Source of the DNA: Shewanella baltica
GTDB lineage: Bacteria > Pseudomonadota > Gammaproteobacteria > Enterobacterales > Shewanellaceae
DNA: 64,000 bases
NCBI RefSeq assembly: GCF_900456975.1
Contig: NZ_UGYM01000002.1
Location: forward strand, 1,054,001 to 1,118,000
Direction: 5' to 3'
The first letter of the stretch is position 1; each line of letters starts with the position of its first letter. Below, one piece after another: positions 18,618 to 26,528 of the stretch. The notes beneath the pieces were generated by a model. The model made no database searches. It had not been told where the DNA came from and was given only the letters and a program-made list of their open reading frames with translations. A program made the position numbers and the translations under genes.

Positions 18618-19157
18618 ATGAAAAAATTACCTATGATATTCGCTATGACAGCGAGCTTGATGAGTGTTGGTGCTATGGCGGCCACTTGTCCTGAGTATTT
18701 GAACCTTGAAGTACGAAAATTACATTCTGAAGAGACAGTTAATCTGTGTGAATTGACTCAGGGAAAGCCAGTGTTGATTATTAACACTGCGAGTAACTGT
18801 GGTTATACCCCGCAGTTTAAAGCGCTCGAAGCATTGCATGAAAACTATAAAGACAAAGGCTTAGTGGTTATTGGTTTCCCATCGGATGATTTTTTCCAAG
18901 AAGAAAATGATGAGAAAGACACGGCTAAGGTGTGTTACATCAATTATGGTGTCACTTTCACTATGTTGTCGACTTCAGCTGTGCGTGGCAGTGACGCCAA
19001 TAGCGTATTTAAATACTTAGCCGAAAAAACCGGTGCGCCTAAGTGGAATTTTTATAAGTATGTCGTTAGCGGCGATGGCGCAGTTGTGCAACAGTTCAAT
19101 TCTAAAGTGAAGCCAGATAGCGAAGAGCTTAAGCAAGCAATAGAATCTGTACTTTAA
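18618..19157 (+). CDS. Exported glutathione peroxidase-like protein
   Basis: A 179-residue thioredoxin-fold peroxidase with a Sec signal peptide (MKKLPMIFAMTASLMSVGAMA, about 21 residues), so it should work in the periplasm. The peroxidatic cysteine is Cys61 in NTASNCGYTPQFKALE and the Trp/Asn pair is in PKWNFYKYVV (Trp143, Asn144). The usual FPCNQF motif is changed to FPSDDFF, so the expected catalytic Gln is Asp91. Because the protein is exported it probably uses thioredoxin-like or other thiol donors, but that is inference. The start at 18618 is fixed by AAGGAG upstream and the signal peptide. It is followed 32 bp later by hemH. Confidence 0.88.
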   Translation: MKKLPMIFAMTASLMSVGAMAATCPEYLNLEVRKLHSEETVNLCELTQGKPVLIINTASNCGYTPQFKALEALHENYKDKGLVVIGFPSDDFFQEENDEKDTAKVCYINYGVTFTMLSTSAVRGSDANSVFKYLAEKTGAPKWNFYKYVVSGDGAVVQQFNSKVKPDSEELKQAIESVL

Positions 19158-19189
19158 TTTTATAAGTATTTATTAATTAAGAGGCTGTT

Positions 19190-20203
19190 TTGGCTAAATT
19201 TTCAGGCTTATCCAAAGAAGTTGGACACGGACAGCGCGGCAAAGTGGGCGTGCTGTTATTAAATTTAGGTACGCCAGATGCACCCACAGCATCGGCTGTT
19301 AGGCGTTATCTAGCTGAGTTCTTAGCAGATCCCCGCGTAGTCGAAATTCCTAAATTAGTGTGGATGATGATTTTACACGGGATCATTTTGCGGGTACGCC
19401 CAGCAAAATCGGCGGCGTTATACCAGAAGGTATGGACAGCGGCCGGCTCACCGTTAATGGACATTAGTTTGCGTCAAACGGCGAAGTTAGCCGATAAACT
19501 TAACGCCGATAACCATGATGTTTCTGTCCATTTAGCAATGCGTTATGGCAGTCCATCGGTCGCCAGTACTTTGCAAACTATGCATCAAAATGGCATTGAT
19601 AAAATCGTGGTGTTACCTCTGTATCCCCAATATGCGGCGCCAACTACGGGTTCTGCTTTTGATGCGATTGCGGCTGAGTTGTCTAAGTGGCGCTATATTC
19701 CATCGTTGCATTTTATTAATACTTATCATGATAATGCTGATTTTATTAATGCGTTAGCGAGTTCGATCACGGCTGATTTTGAAGCCCATGGTAAACCGCA
19801 AAAATTGGTGTTGTCTTATCATGGTATGCCTGAGCGTAATTTGCATTTAGGCGATCCGTATTATTGCTTCTGCATGAAAACGACTCGACTAGTTACCGAA
19901 AAGCTTGGGTTAGGCAAAGATGAGTTTGTGATGACATTCCAATCGCGTTTTGGTAAAGCAAAATGGCTACAACCTTATACCGATGCGACTTTGAAAGCGT
20001 TGCCGCAACAAGGCGTGCGCGATATTGCTATCGTTTGCCCCGCTTTTAGCGCCGATTGTTTAGAGACGCTGGAAGAAATTGTTGGTGAGAATGGTCATCT
20101 CTTTGCCGAGGCGGGTGGTGAGAAGTTCCGTTATATTGCTGCACTAAACGATGATGATGCGCACATTACTATGATGGCCAACTTAGTGAAGCCACATTTT
20201 TGA
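19190..20203 (+). CDS. hemH: Ferrochelatase HemH
   Basis: Inserts Fe(2+) into protoporphyrin IX, the last step of haem synthesis, at the inner face of the membrane. The 337-residue protein has GVLLLNLGTPDAP (about 19-31) and the ferrochelatase signature LVLSYHGMPERNLHLGDPYYC with the metal-site histidine, plus CPAFSADCLETLEEI late in the chain. The start appears to be TTG at 19190, behind AAGAGG and just after an in-frame stop; no ATG is available before residue 53. Two ferrochelatases are common in Shewanella; this window shows one. Confidence 0.95.
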   Translation: MAKFSGLSKEVGHGQRGKVGVLLLNLGTPDAPTASAVRRYLAEFLADPRVVEIPKLVWMMILHGIILRVRPAKSAALYQKVWTAAGSPLMDISLRQTAKLADKLNADNHDVSVHLAMRYGSPSVASTLQTMHQNGIDKIVVLPLYPQYAAPTTGSAFDAIAAELSKWRYIPSLHFINTYHDNADFINALASSITADFEAHGKPQKLVLSYHGMPERNLHLGDPYYCFCMKTTRLVTEKLGLGKDEFVMTFQSRFGKAKWLQPYTDATLKALPQQGVRDIAIVCPAFSADCLETLEEIVGENGHLFAEAGGEKFRYIAALNDDDAHITMMANLVKPHF

Positions 20204-20236
20204 TCCGGTAATATATCGGGTTAAACATAAAACTGA

Positions 20237-20261
20237 AAAGGATAAGGCAACTTATCCTTTT
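20237..20261. terminator. Bidirectional terminator between hemH and ruvX
   Basis: AAAAGGATAAG GCA CTTATCCTTTT: an 11-bp perfect stem with A and T flanks between two convergent genes. Confidence 0.75.
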
Positions 20262-20288
20262 GTTTATATATGGTTTTTTATTGTGGCA

Positions 20289-20714
20289 TTACTTGCTGAA
20301 GTTATTTTCAAAGTAGCTTTCAATAATCAGTACGGCAGACACAGCATCGACTTGGCCTTTGGTGAGCGCCTTGAATCCGCCTAACTCGAATAATCTTGCC
20401 TTAGCATCGGTAGTGGTTAATCGCTCATCTTGAGTGGCTATTTTGACTTTGAACTTAGCATTGATACGGTTCGCAAATTTACGCGCCCTGTGGGTCATAT
20501 CTTGCTCAGTGCCATCCATGTTTAAGGGCAGACCAACAACCACTAGGTCGGGTTGCCACTCTTTGATTAAATCGCCTATCTGATCCCAGTTGGGGATCCC
20601 ATCGACGGCTTTGATTGACAATAATGGCGTGGCGCTAGCGGTGATTTCTTGGCCTATAGCCACACCAATACTTTTAGTACCAAAATCAAAGCCTAATACG
20701 GTTTTCGAATTCAT
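20289..20714 (-). CDS. ruvX: RuvX/YqgF, pre-16S rRNA nuclease
   Basis: RNase H-fold nuclease that trims the 5' end of pre-16S rRNA (also described as a Holliday-junction resolvase homologue). The 141-residue protein has [14 protein letters not shown] (about 8-21) with the first metal aspartate, [13 protein letters not shown] (about 60-72), DERLTT (about 97-102) and [12 protein letters not shown] near the end. The start at 20714 matches the E. coli length (138); a reading from 20777 would overlap yqgE and adds an unrelated stretch. It follows yqgE after 29 bp, the usual yqgE-yqgF order. Confidence 0.95.
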   Translation of the reverse strand: MNSKTVLGFDFGTKSIGVAIGQEITASATPLLSIKAVDGIPNWDQIGDLIKEWQPDLVVVGLPLNMDGTEQDMTHRARKFANRINAKFKVKIATQDERLTTTDAKARLFELGGFKALTKGQVDAVSAVLIIESYFENNFSK

Positions 20715-20743
20715 AGTGTGCTGACTTATATTAAGAAATAGGC

Positions 20744-21307
20744 TTAAGCGTGACCCGCTTGAGCTGAAACCTGCCAAGCATCAAATCCAAGAGCTCGGCT
20801 GGCCTGTGGCCAACGGTCTTCGTGTTTAATGTCAAACAAGAGTGCATTGGTTGCTGGAATCGTTAGCCAAGAATTATCGGCAAGCTCTTGTTCGAGCTGA
20901 TCTTTGCTCCATCCAGCATATCCTAATGCGACGAGGAACTTCTCTGGCGATCTGTTGCTTCCAATAGCGGTTAACACATCGCGTGAGGTGGTTAGCATTA
21001 AACCACAACCCAGATCTGTGCTGTTGGCCCAATAGGGCTGAGAGGTATGCAGTACAAAGCCACGATCTTGGGAAACGGGTCCGCCCATCATGACATTGGC
21101 ATTGAACGCTAAATCGGTGGAGACTTGCTCAGCTGGCAAATCCATTTGTTCTAATAGCGAATTAACTTCGATACCGAGCGGTTTATTGATCACCAGTCCC
21201 ATGGCGCCTTTGGCATCATGTTCACAGATATAGATGACTGAGCGTTCAAAAAACGTATCGTGCAGTGAAGGCATGGCAATTAAGAAATGGTTCTGCAAAC
21301 TCTCCAT
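20744..21307 (-). CDS. yqgE: YqgE/AlgH family protein
   Basis: A 187-residue cytosolic protein of the YqgE/AlgH family, whose biochemical role is not established. Recognisable are [25 protein letters not shown] (about 5-29), [10 protein letters not shown] (about 34-43) and [22 protein letters not shown] (about 127-148). The start at 21307 has GGAG 8 nt upstream and matches the E. coli length; the ATG at 21346 adds 13 unsupported residues. Operon partner of ruvX. Confidence 0.94.
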
Positions 21308-21373
21308 TAAACTACTCCGTTCGATGTGGCTAAGTTGATCTAGCATGCTGCTATATTGCTAAGTCGGGCGAGA

Positions 21374-21712
21374 TTAACCGCCAGCTAATTTAACTTTGTA
21401 GTTCTGCTTCTCAAGCAATAGCTTTAATTGCTCGCGGTTATCGGTTTGGACCTCAATAGTGAAATCTTTAACCGTTCCACCACAACCACATTGTTTTTTA
21501 AGGGTCTGAGCCATTGCTTTTAACGCGGTTTCATCGAGACCTAGGCCTGAGATAATCGAAACGCCTTTGCCTTTGCGGCCCTTACTGTCTCTATGGATCC
21601 TGACTATACCGTCGGATTCAGGAATCGCTTTAGTGACGGGCTCTGCATTAATACGGCCTTTGTCGGTGCTGTACACTAAGGATACATTAGGATCTGCTTT
21701 CATAGATTTCAT
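21374..21712 (-). CDS. yciH: SUI1/eIF1-like translation factor YciH
   Basis: A 112-residue member of the bacterial SUI1 (eIF1-like) family, thought to influence start-site fidelity during translation initiation. The family core is clear: RKGKGVSIISGLGLDE (about 45-60), LKKQCGCGGTVKD (about 72-84) and the terminal KLAGG. The start could be the ATG at 21712 or the one three codons later (21703); the choice makes little difference. It stands alone upstream of yqgE. Confidence 0.93.
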   Translation of the reverse strand: MKSMKADPNVSLVYSTDKGRINAEPVTKAIPESDGIVRIHRDSKGRKGKGVSIISGLGLDETALKAMAQTLKKQCGCGGTVKDFTIEVQTDNREQLKLLLEKQNYKVKLAGG

Positions 21713-21777
21713 TCATTGGTGTTAAAAGATGACTTATACCCGTTGAGTTTATCAAATTTGCAGGGGTTCTGGGAGGT

Positions 21778-21813
21778 AAAAAAAGACCACTTGAGGATTA
21801 TCCTTAAGTGGTC
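21778..21813 (-). terminator. Terminator of the small membrane protein gene
   Basis: On the minus strand a perfect 9-bp stem AGACCACTT/AAGTGGTCT with a 12-nt loop is followed by T6-7. It lies about 70 bp past the stop of the gene at 21882. A 60-codon open frame on the plus strand here covers this hairpin and is not credible. Confidence 0.8.
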
Positions 21814-21881
21814 TGAACAAAATGCTAACTCTTTGCAGGGAAGTAAGCATATTTTTGAAAAAGAGAGCGTTATCCGCCGTT

Positions 21882-22199
21882 TTAATTCATGCGCATAAAG
21901 ACCATGACGATCAGCGCTACTGCGGTCACTAAGGCGCTGGGCATAATAAATTTATGCAGCTTAGGTAACGCAATTAAGCAGGCGGTGGTTACAAAGCCGA
22001 ATGCGGCGACTGTCGCATAATTAGTGCCATTCGCGACGGCATCGATGACCAACCAGCCAAGTACAATGAGAGGTAAAATCAGTAAGCTGACGGGCAAATG
22101 GCGCTTTATTTTTGCGTTATTTGCCTCGAGTGAGATTTTTTCTGGCGCAAGGAAAAAAATGGCTGATGCAACCAAAAACGCGCTAATAAACCAGTACAT
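21882..22199 (-). CDS. Small integral membrane protein, probably Fur-regulated
   Basis: A 105-residue protein of unknown function with three to four hydrophobic segments (about 1-18, 35-55, 60-78, 84-103), short loops and one charged stretch (EKISLEANNAKIKRH, about 20-34). I do not recognise the family. A perfect 7-1-7 Fur box lies 25 bp upstream of the ATG, so expression is probably repressed by iron, which hints at a role in iron limitation. It has its own terminator and forms a single-gene unit, divergent from the DUF4136 lipoprotein. Confidence 0.75.
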   Translation of the reverse strand: MYWFISAFLVASAIFFLAPEKISLEANNAKIKRHLPVSLLILPLIVLGWLVIDAVANGTNYATVAAFGFVTTACLIALPKLHKFIMPSALVTAVALIVMVFMRMN

Positions 22200-22223
22200 T
22201 TCATTATCCCTCTTAATCTCAAT

Positions 22224-22238
22224 TGATAATCATTATCA
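22224..22238 (-). promoter_or_regulatory. Perfect Fur box
   Basis: TGATAATCATTATCA is an exact 7-1-7 inverted repeat matching the Fur core TGATAAT-N-ATTATCA. It lies 25 bp upstream of the minus-strand membrane protein gene and 140 bp upstream of the plus-strand lipoprotein, so the former is the more likely target. Confidence 0.8.
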
Positions 22239-22378
22239 TCTTTGGTTTTGCTGAAGTCAAGCTGAATGAGATGCTGCTTTTTAATCAATTGAGTTGTAGA
22301 TCAGATGATTGCTCTGTAAGCTAAATTCATATCTCTGATACTTGTCTTTGTTCGGTTCGAACATCTGAGGAAATTAAG

Positions 22379-22939
22379 ATGAAAAATATTTTTGTAGCTT
22401 TAGCCGTGCTGGCATTAAGTGCCTGTAGCTCGATGAAGTCTGGTTGGGACTATGATCCTAGCGCCAATTTTACCCAATATAAAACCTATGCCTGGGTTGC
22501 TCAGAAAGCCGATTCTGCCGGATATCATCTTGATGGCTTGATGGATCAAAGAGTAAGAGAAGCGGTTAATAGCCAGTTAGCGAGTAAAGGCATGACATTA
22601 GTCGATGCGAAAGACGCTGATGTATTGGTTAACTACCTCACCAAAGTCGATAAGAAAATCAACGTTGATACCTTCAATAGTAATTTTGGCTACAACCCAT
22701 ACTATGGTCCAGGATGGGGTTGGGGCGGCAATATGCAGACCCAAACTACAGTGAGAGAATATGAAGTTGGTACTCTGATTATTGATTTAGTTGATAATAA
22801 AACCACTAAGCTTATCTGGCGTGGTTCTGTTGCCGATACCATTCGCGACAAAAATACCCCAGAAGAAAGAGTACAGATCATCAATCAAGCGGTGGGTAGT
22901 GTGATGGCAAATTATCCCCCTAAGCCTGACACTAAGTAG
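22379..22939 (+). CDS. DUF4136 lipoprotein
   Basis: A 186-residue predicted lipoprotein. The signal MKNIFVALAVLALSAC ends in a lipobox (LSAC, Cys16); the following Ser-Ser-Met favours transport to the outer membrane by the Lol +2 rule. The rest is a DUF4136 domain (about 20-180), with the typical early YKTYAWV and a Gly/Tyr/Trp-rich NPYYGPGWGWGG loop (about 105-116). Function unknown. AGGAAA precedes the ATG and a strong terminator follows. Confidence 0.88.
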   Translation: MKNIFVALAVLALSACSSMKSGWDYDPSANFTQYKTYAWVAQKADSAGYHLDGLMDQRVREAVNSQLASKGMTLVDAKDADVLVNYLTKVDKKINVDTFNSNFGYNPYYGPGWGWGGNMQTQTTVREYEVGTLIIDLVDNKTTKLIWRGSVADTIRDKNTPEERVQIINQAVGSVMANYPPKPDTK

Positions 22940-22966
22940 TCCTGACTCAGTTTGAATAAAAATTAA

Positions 22967-22988
22967 GCGGCCTGAGGGCCGCTTTTTT
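22967..22988 (+). terminator. Rho-independent terminator after the DUF4136 gene
   Basis: GCGGCC TGAG GGCCGC followed by T6. Confidence 0.85.
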
Positions 22989-23300
22989 GTGGCTGATTTT
23001 TATGCGTTTTGCCCATTCGATTAGATGATCTGCAGTTATTTATCATCTGATTGAATTAACGTTATTAATACTTATTAAAAATTTTGGTTATCTAAACAGT
23101 CGTGAGAAGTAGTTTTACGTATAACTGGCTATTTTGTTTGCAATTTATACAGTGCCATTTTGTGGTTGTAGGTATTGGCAATTCATTATTGATGAAGTGA
23201 TGAATTAATTTTTCTAATGATGAATTCAAAATAAAATCATTATAGAACTGAGGGTTTCTCAGGCAGAATCTGTTTCTTTACCTTGTTGGTAGTAGCAAAG
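22989..23300. other. AT-rich intergenic region before the YicG-like gene
   Basis: No gene seen in about 310 bp. The sequence is very AT-rich, with near-repeats of TGATGAATTAATT and AATGATGAATTC around 23198-23228. It presumably holds the promoter of the downstream channel gene. Confidence 0.35.
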
Positions 23301-23942
23301 ATGCATGAGACGCAGATTATTGGATTACTTTGGCTGATTGGTATTATTGCCGAGGCTATGACGGGCGCTCTGGCGGCGGGTCGCAAGCAGATGGATTTGT
23401 TTGGTGTGGTGATCATTGGCTGCGCAACGGCGATTGGTGGCGGCACACTAAGGGACATGATGCTCGGCAATTACCCCTTAATTTGGGTTGAGCACGTGAA
23501 TTACCTTATTGCGATTGCATTTGCTTCTTTACTCACAGTCGCTATCGCTCCTGTGATGCGTTATTTGTCTAAGTTGTTTTTAGCTATCGATGCCTTAGGG
23601 TTAGCCGTGTTCTCTATCGTGGGCGCGCAGAAGACCTTAATGTTGGGATTTAGCCCAACGATTGCCGTGGTGATGGGATTGGTGACGGGCGTTTTTGGTG
23701 GCGTTATCCGCGATATCCTGTGTAATCAAGTGCCTTTGATTTTTAAGAAAGAACTCTACGCGGTGATTTCACTACTGACGGCTGGTTTGTATATAGTCTT
23801 AAAAGCCTATCAATTAACCGAGTGGATTAATCTGGTTATTTGTCTGAGCGTTGGTTTTAGCCTGCGGATGTTAGCGCTGCGCTATCATTGGTCTATGCCG
23901 ACCTTTGATTATCAGGCCAATGGCGATCAGCACACACATTAG
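23301..23942 (+). CDS. Trimeric intracellular cation channel (TRIC/YicG family) protein
   Basis: A 213-residue inner-membrane protein of the UPF0126/YicG family, bacterial relatives of TRIC K+ channels. It is an internal duplication of a three-helix unit, each half carrying the glycine-rich motif: GGGTLRDMMLG (about 47-57) and GGVIRDILCNQVPLIF (about 133-148); seven hydrophobic segments are visible. I use the ATG at 23301; an in-frame TTG at 23283 would add six residues. Ion specificity and role in this organism are inferred from the family. Confidence 0.9.
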   Translation: MHETQIIGLLWLIGIIAEAMTGALAAGRKQMDLFGVVIIGCATAIGGGTLRDMMLGNYPLIWVEHVNYLIAIAFASLLTVAIAPVMRYLSKLFLAIDALGLAVFSIVGAQKTLMLGFSPTIAVVMGLVTGVFGGVIRDILCNQVPLIFKKELYAVISLLTAGLYIVLKAYQLTEWINLVICLSVGFSLRMLALRYHWSMPTFDYQANGDQHTH

Positions 23943-23978
23943 ATCGTAAAAAATCGTAGATATACAATCGTAAAAAAA

Positions 23979-24007
23979 CAGGGCAGCTAAGGCTGCCCTG
24001 TTTTTTT
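23979..24007. terminator. Bidirectional terminator between the YicG-like gene and tpx
   Basis: CAGGGCAGC TAAG GCTGCCCTG, a 9-bp perfect stem with A7 before and T7 after, between convergent genes. Confidence 0.9.
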
Positions 24008-24016
24008 AGCGGTAAA

Positions 24017-24610
24017 TTACTGCTGGGCTTGAATGTTTTTCAGCGCTTCAAGTGCAGCATCGTAGTTAGGATGCTCGGTGATATTCGGAACTAACTCTTG
24101 GTATTGGAGTTTACCTTCGGCATCTATGATGAAAATAGCCCTCGCGAGCAAGCCGTAATCTTGAATCAACAAGCCATATTTTTCACCAAAATCACGCCAG
24201 ACAGAATCGGATAGTACTTTGATTTTATCTACGTTTTCTACTTTGCAGAAACGTTTCTGTGCAAAGGGTAAATCGGCACTGATGGTTAGCATGACCACGT
24301 CATCGGAAAAATGGCCCACTTCGCTGTTGAAACGTTTAGTTTGTAGTGCACACACGCCCGTATCTAAGCTTGGTACGGCACTTATCAACACGGTTTTACC
24401 CTTAAAGTCGCTAAGCATGACTGGCGCAAAATGATCATCAACCACTTTGAATCCTGGCGCCATTTGCGACAGCTTAGGTAACTTGCCTTCCAAGGTGACG
24501 GTTTTTTCACCCATAAGAACCTGGTTTTTCTCACTGGCAAGCACATTGGGGCTCATCAGCACTAAGCCATAAATACAGCTGGCGGCTAAAAATGAAACGT
24601 ATTTTTGCAT
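24017..24610 (-). CDS. tpx: Exported thiol peroxidase (Tpx)
   Basis: An atypical 2-Cys peroxiredoxin reducing alkyl hydroperoxides and H2O2. The 197-residue protein contains AVPSLDTGVCALQTKRFN with peroxidatic Cys87 and LPFAQKRFC with resolving Cys122. Unlike the cytosolic E. coli enzyme it starts with a signal peptide (MQKYVSFLAASCIYGLVLMSPNVLA, about 25 residues), so it should be periplasmic. The start at 24610 has AGGAAA upstream; an ATG at 24625 would put that site inside the gene. Together with the exported peroxidase at 18.6 kb it suggests periplasmic peroxide defence. Confidence 0.93.
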   Translation of the reverse strand: MQKYVSFLAASCIYGLVLMSPNVLASEKNQVLMGEKTVTLEGKLPKLSQMAPGFKVVDDHFAPVMLSDFKGKTVLISAVPSLDTGVCALQTKRFNSEVGHFSDDVVMLTISADLPFAQKRFCKVENVDKIKVLSDSVWRDFGEKYGLLIQDYGLLARAIFIIDAEGKLQYQELVPNITEHPNYDAALEALKNIQAQQ

Positions 24611-24690
24611 TGGATTTCCTCGCACATGAATATCTGTGCCTTCGCTAATATCTGTCCTTTAAGGTACGCTAAAATGCTATGCAGAACCAT

Positions 24691-24718
24691 AAAAAAAGGC
24701 CGGCAATTGCCGACCTTT
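24691..24718 (-). terminator. Terminator of the ompA-like/mscS operon
   Basis: On the minus strand, AAAGGTCGGCAA/TTGCCGGCCTTT forms a 12-bp stem with one G-T pair followed by T-rich sequence. It lies 15 bp beyond the mscS stop. Confidence 0.8.
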
Positions 24719-24733
24719 GTTATTCATTTAGGG

Positions 24734-25561
24734 TTATTTGCTGAGTGGCAATTCTTTGACATGAATATCCATTTGTGGGAATGGAATACCGATATCTGCT
24801 GCATCTAATGCATTTTTGATTTGCTCAAGCAGTTGGAAACGAGCCGTCCAATAATCAGCCGTTTTTACCCAAGGGCGAACCACGAAATTAATTGAAGAGT
24901 TCGCTAATTCAGCCAGTCCAACTGTATATGATGGATCTTTTAACACATATTGGTTGTTGTCTAAAATCTCAGTTAAGATTTTCTTCGTGAGTGCGATATC
25001 GGCAGAATAAGACACGCCAATCACTAAATCGATACGGCGAGTATCCATTGCCGAATAGTTAGTGATAGTGCCATTCATGATGGATGAATTTGGCGCCACA
25101 ATAACCTTGTTGTCTGGTGTGCGAAGTTTGGTTGAGAATATAGTAATTTCATCAACAGTACCGGCAATGCCAGCGGCTTCAATATAGTCACCAACGCGGC
25201 AAGGGCGGAATAACACCATTAACACGCCCGATGCGAAGTTAGACAGAGAACCCTGTAGCGCTAAACCCACCGCTAAACCAGCGGCACCGATAACGGCGAC
25301 CAACGATGCGGTTTGTACGCCAATTTGGCCTAAGGTGGCAATCACTGCGAAAACAAACACAATTGCCCAAGCGAGGTTTGCGACAAATGAAACAACGGTC
25401 GGATCAACTTTACGGCTGTTCAGTAATTTACGAACCAGCTTTTGTGCTACGCCGGCAAAGTATTTACCAACAAAGAAAATGATAATGGCAAATAAAACTT
25501 TTAAGCCATAAGTCACAATCAGATCCGGTGCTTGCTTTAATAAACCTTCAAGGTTTTCCAT
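24734..25561 (-). CDS. mscS: Small-conductance mechanosensitive channel (MscS family)
   Basis: Opens under membrane tension to release solutes during osmotic downshock. The 275-residue protein has the E. coli MscS size and layout: three N-terminal helices (about 15-35, 58-80, 85-120), the Gly/Ala-rich pore helix TM3 (GAAGLAVGLALQGSLSNFASG, about 92-112), then the beta domain (VGDYIEAAGIAGTVDEI) and alpha/beta cage with PNSSIMNGTITNYS. It is preceded 32 bp upstream by the ompA-like gene, with which it likely forms an operon ending at the terminator at 24691. Confidence 0.95.
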   Translation of the reverse strand: MENLEGLLKQAPDLIVTYGLKVLFAIIIFFVGKYFAGVAQKLVRKLLNSRKVDPTVVSFVANLAWAIVFVFAVIATLGQIGVQTASLVAVIGAAGLAVGLALQGSLSNFASGVLMVLFRPCRVGDYIEAAGIAGTVDEITIFSTKLRTPDNKVIVAPNSSIMNGTITNYSAMDTRRIDLVIGVSYSADIALTKKILTEILDNNQYVLKDPSYTVGLAELANSSINFVVRPWVKTADYWTARFQLLEQIKNALDAADIGIPFPQMDIHVKELPLSK

Positions 25562-25593
25562 TTAATAACTCCCTAAATATACGCTAACTAAAA

Positions 25594-26184
25594 CTATTTA
25601 TTATTGACGATAAATTGTACTCGTCGATTTAAACTGCGCCCTTCGCTAGAACGGTTGTCCGCTACAGGTTCAGATATACCTTTACCCATTACGGTAAAGC
25701 GATTTGGATTAAAGCCATAATCTTCAACCAAAATACGTTTCACATTTTGAGCGCGCTGAAGTGACAGCAGATAATTAAACTCAGGCGTGCCAACGATATC
25801 CGTGTGGCCCACTAAGGTTAATGCGACATCATTCGCTGCTAAATATGCTTTCACTAAGGCTAAAGTTTTCCATTGCGAAAAGTCAACTTCGGCAATGGCA
25901 AATTCAAAATACACCACAGCGGCAGAAATATTATGACAATCTGCGCTGAACTCAGCATTGGGATTACTCGTACTACAATCTGCTGATGCAGTCGCTTCCA
26001 CCTCGACCTCTTCAACACAGCCATTGGCCATTACTTGCGTGTCTGGCGCTGTGTTAGGGCAGGCATCTTTGATGTCAGGCACGCCATCTTGGTCAGTATC
26101 AGACCAAGCGAATACCTGCGATGTCAGGCTTAAACTTAATAGTAAAAGTACCAGCTGAATCCATCGAGATTGGGAGTTTTTCAC
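25594..26184 (-). CDS. OmpA-family protein with a thrombospondin type-3 repeat
   Basis: A 196-residue exported protein. After the signal peptide (cleavage near SQVFAW, about residue 26) comes one calcium-binding TSP3-type repeat (DTDQDGVPDIKDACPNTAPD, about 29-48), a short Cys-containing linker (Cys58, Cys69, Cys78 region), and an OmpA C-terminal peptidoglycan-binding domain (about 90-195) with LVGHTDIVGT, QRAQNVKRIL and SLNRRVQFIV. No beta-barrel is present, so it is probably a periplasmic or outer-membrane-associated wall-binding protein. It precedes mscS by 32 bp. Confidence 0.9.
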   Translation of the reverse strand: MKNSQSRWIQLVLLLLSLSLTSQVFAWSDTDQDGVPDIKDACPNTAPDTQVMANGCVEEVEVEATASADCSTSNPNAEFSADCHNISAAVVYFEFAIAEVDFSQWKTLALVKAYLAANDVALTLVGHTDIVGTPEFNYLLSLQRAQNVKRILVEDYGFNPNRFTVMGKGISEPVADNRSSEGRSLNRRVQFIVNNK

Positions 26185-26528
26185 TACAAATCACCTATTG
26201 AACGATAAGTACTAGTCAAAATTACTAAAGTGATCGCATGGTTGTAGCATGACCATCTTAGTGCGGCATTCTATCGACTTAGGCGCATTTCGCCAAGTGA
26301 AACGCGTTCACGCGTTAACTCATCGACAGGCATATATCGGCAATATCTTGAGTATATTTATGTTTTTATTAGTTGAAGCCAATATTCAGATCATCACTTC
26401 GCCCATGTATTCACGTTTGGAGTCAGTAACATGATGAATAAGCATGATGATAAACTATACAAAATAAGCCTTTGGCGCTAGAGTCTTGAGCCCATTAAGC
26501 GCCAACCAAACCTTAAGTTGAGGACGAG
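26185..26528. other. Divergent intergenic region between the ompA-like gene and ltaE
   Basis: About 340 bp without a supported gene. A 61-codon open frame at 26249-26434 has no ribosome binding site or recognisable features. Two CATGATGA repeats lie near 26432-26452, and the ltaE leader hairpin is at 26472-26505. Confidence 0.4.
26472..26505 (+). promoter_or_regulatory. Hairpin in the ltaE leader
   Basis: An 8-bp inverted repeat TTGGCGCT/AGCGCCAA with an 18-nt loop ends 23 bp before the ltaE start codon. It is not followed by a T run, so it is not a simple terminator; it may act as a translational or operator element. Confidence 0.35.

Noticed and set aside
21716..21898. 60-codon plus-strand open frame between yciH and the small membrane protein gene
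   Set aside because: It covers a strong minus-strand terminator and overlaps the end of the membrane protein gene; composition is not protein-like.
26249..26434. 61-codon open frame upstream of ltaE
   Set aside because: No ribosome binding site, no recognisable domain, and it lies in a promoter-sized intergenic region.
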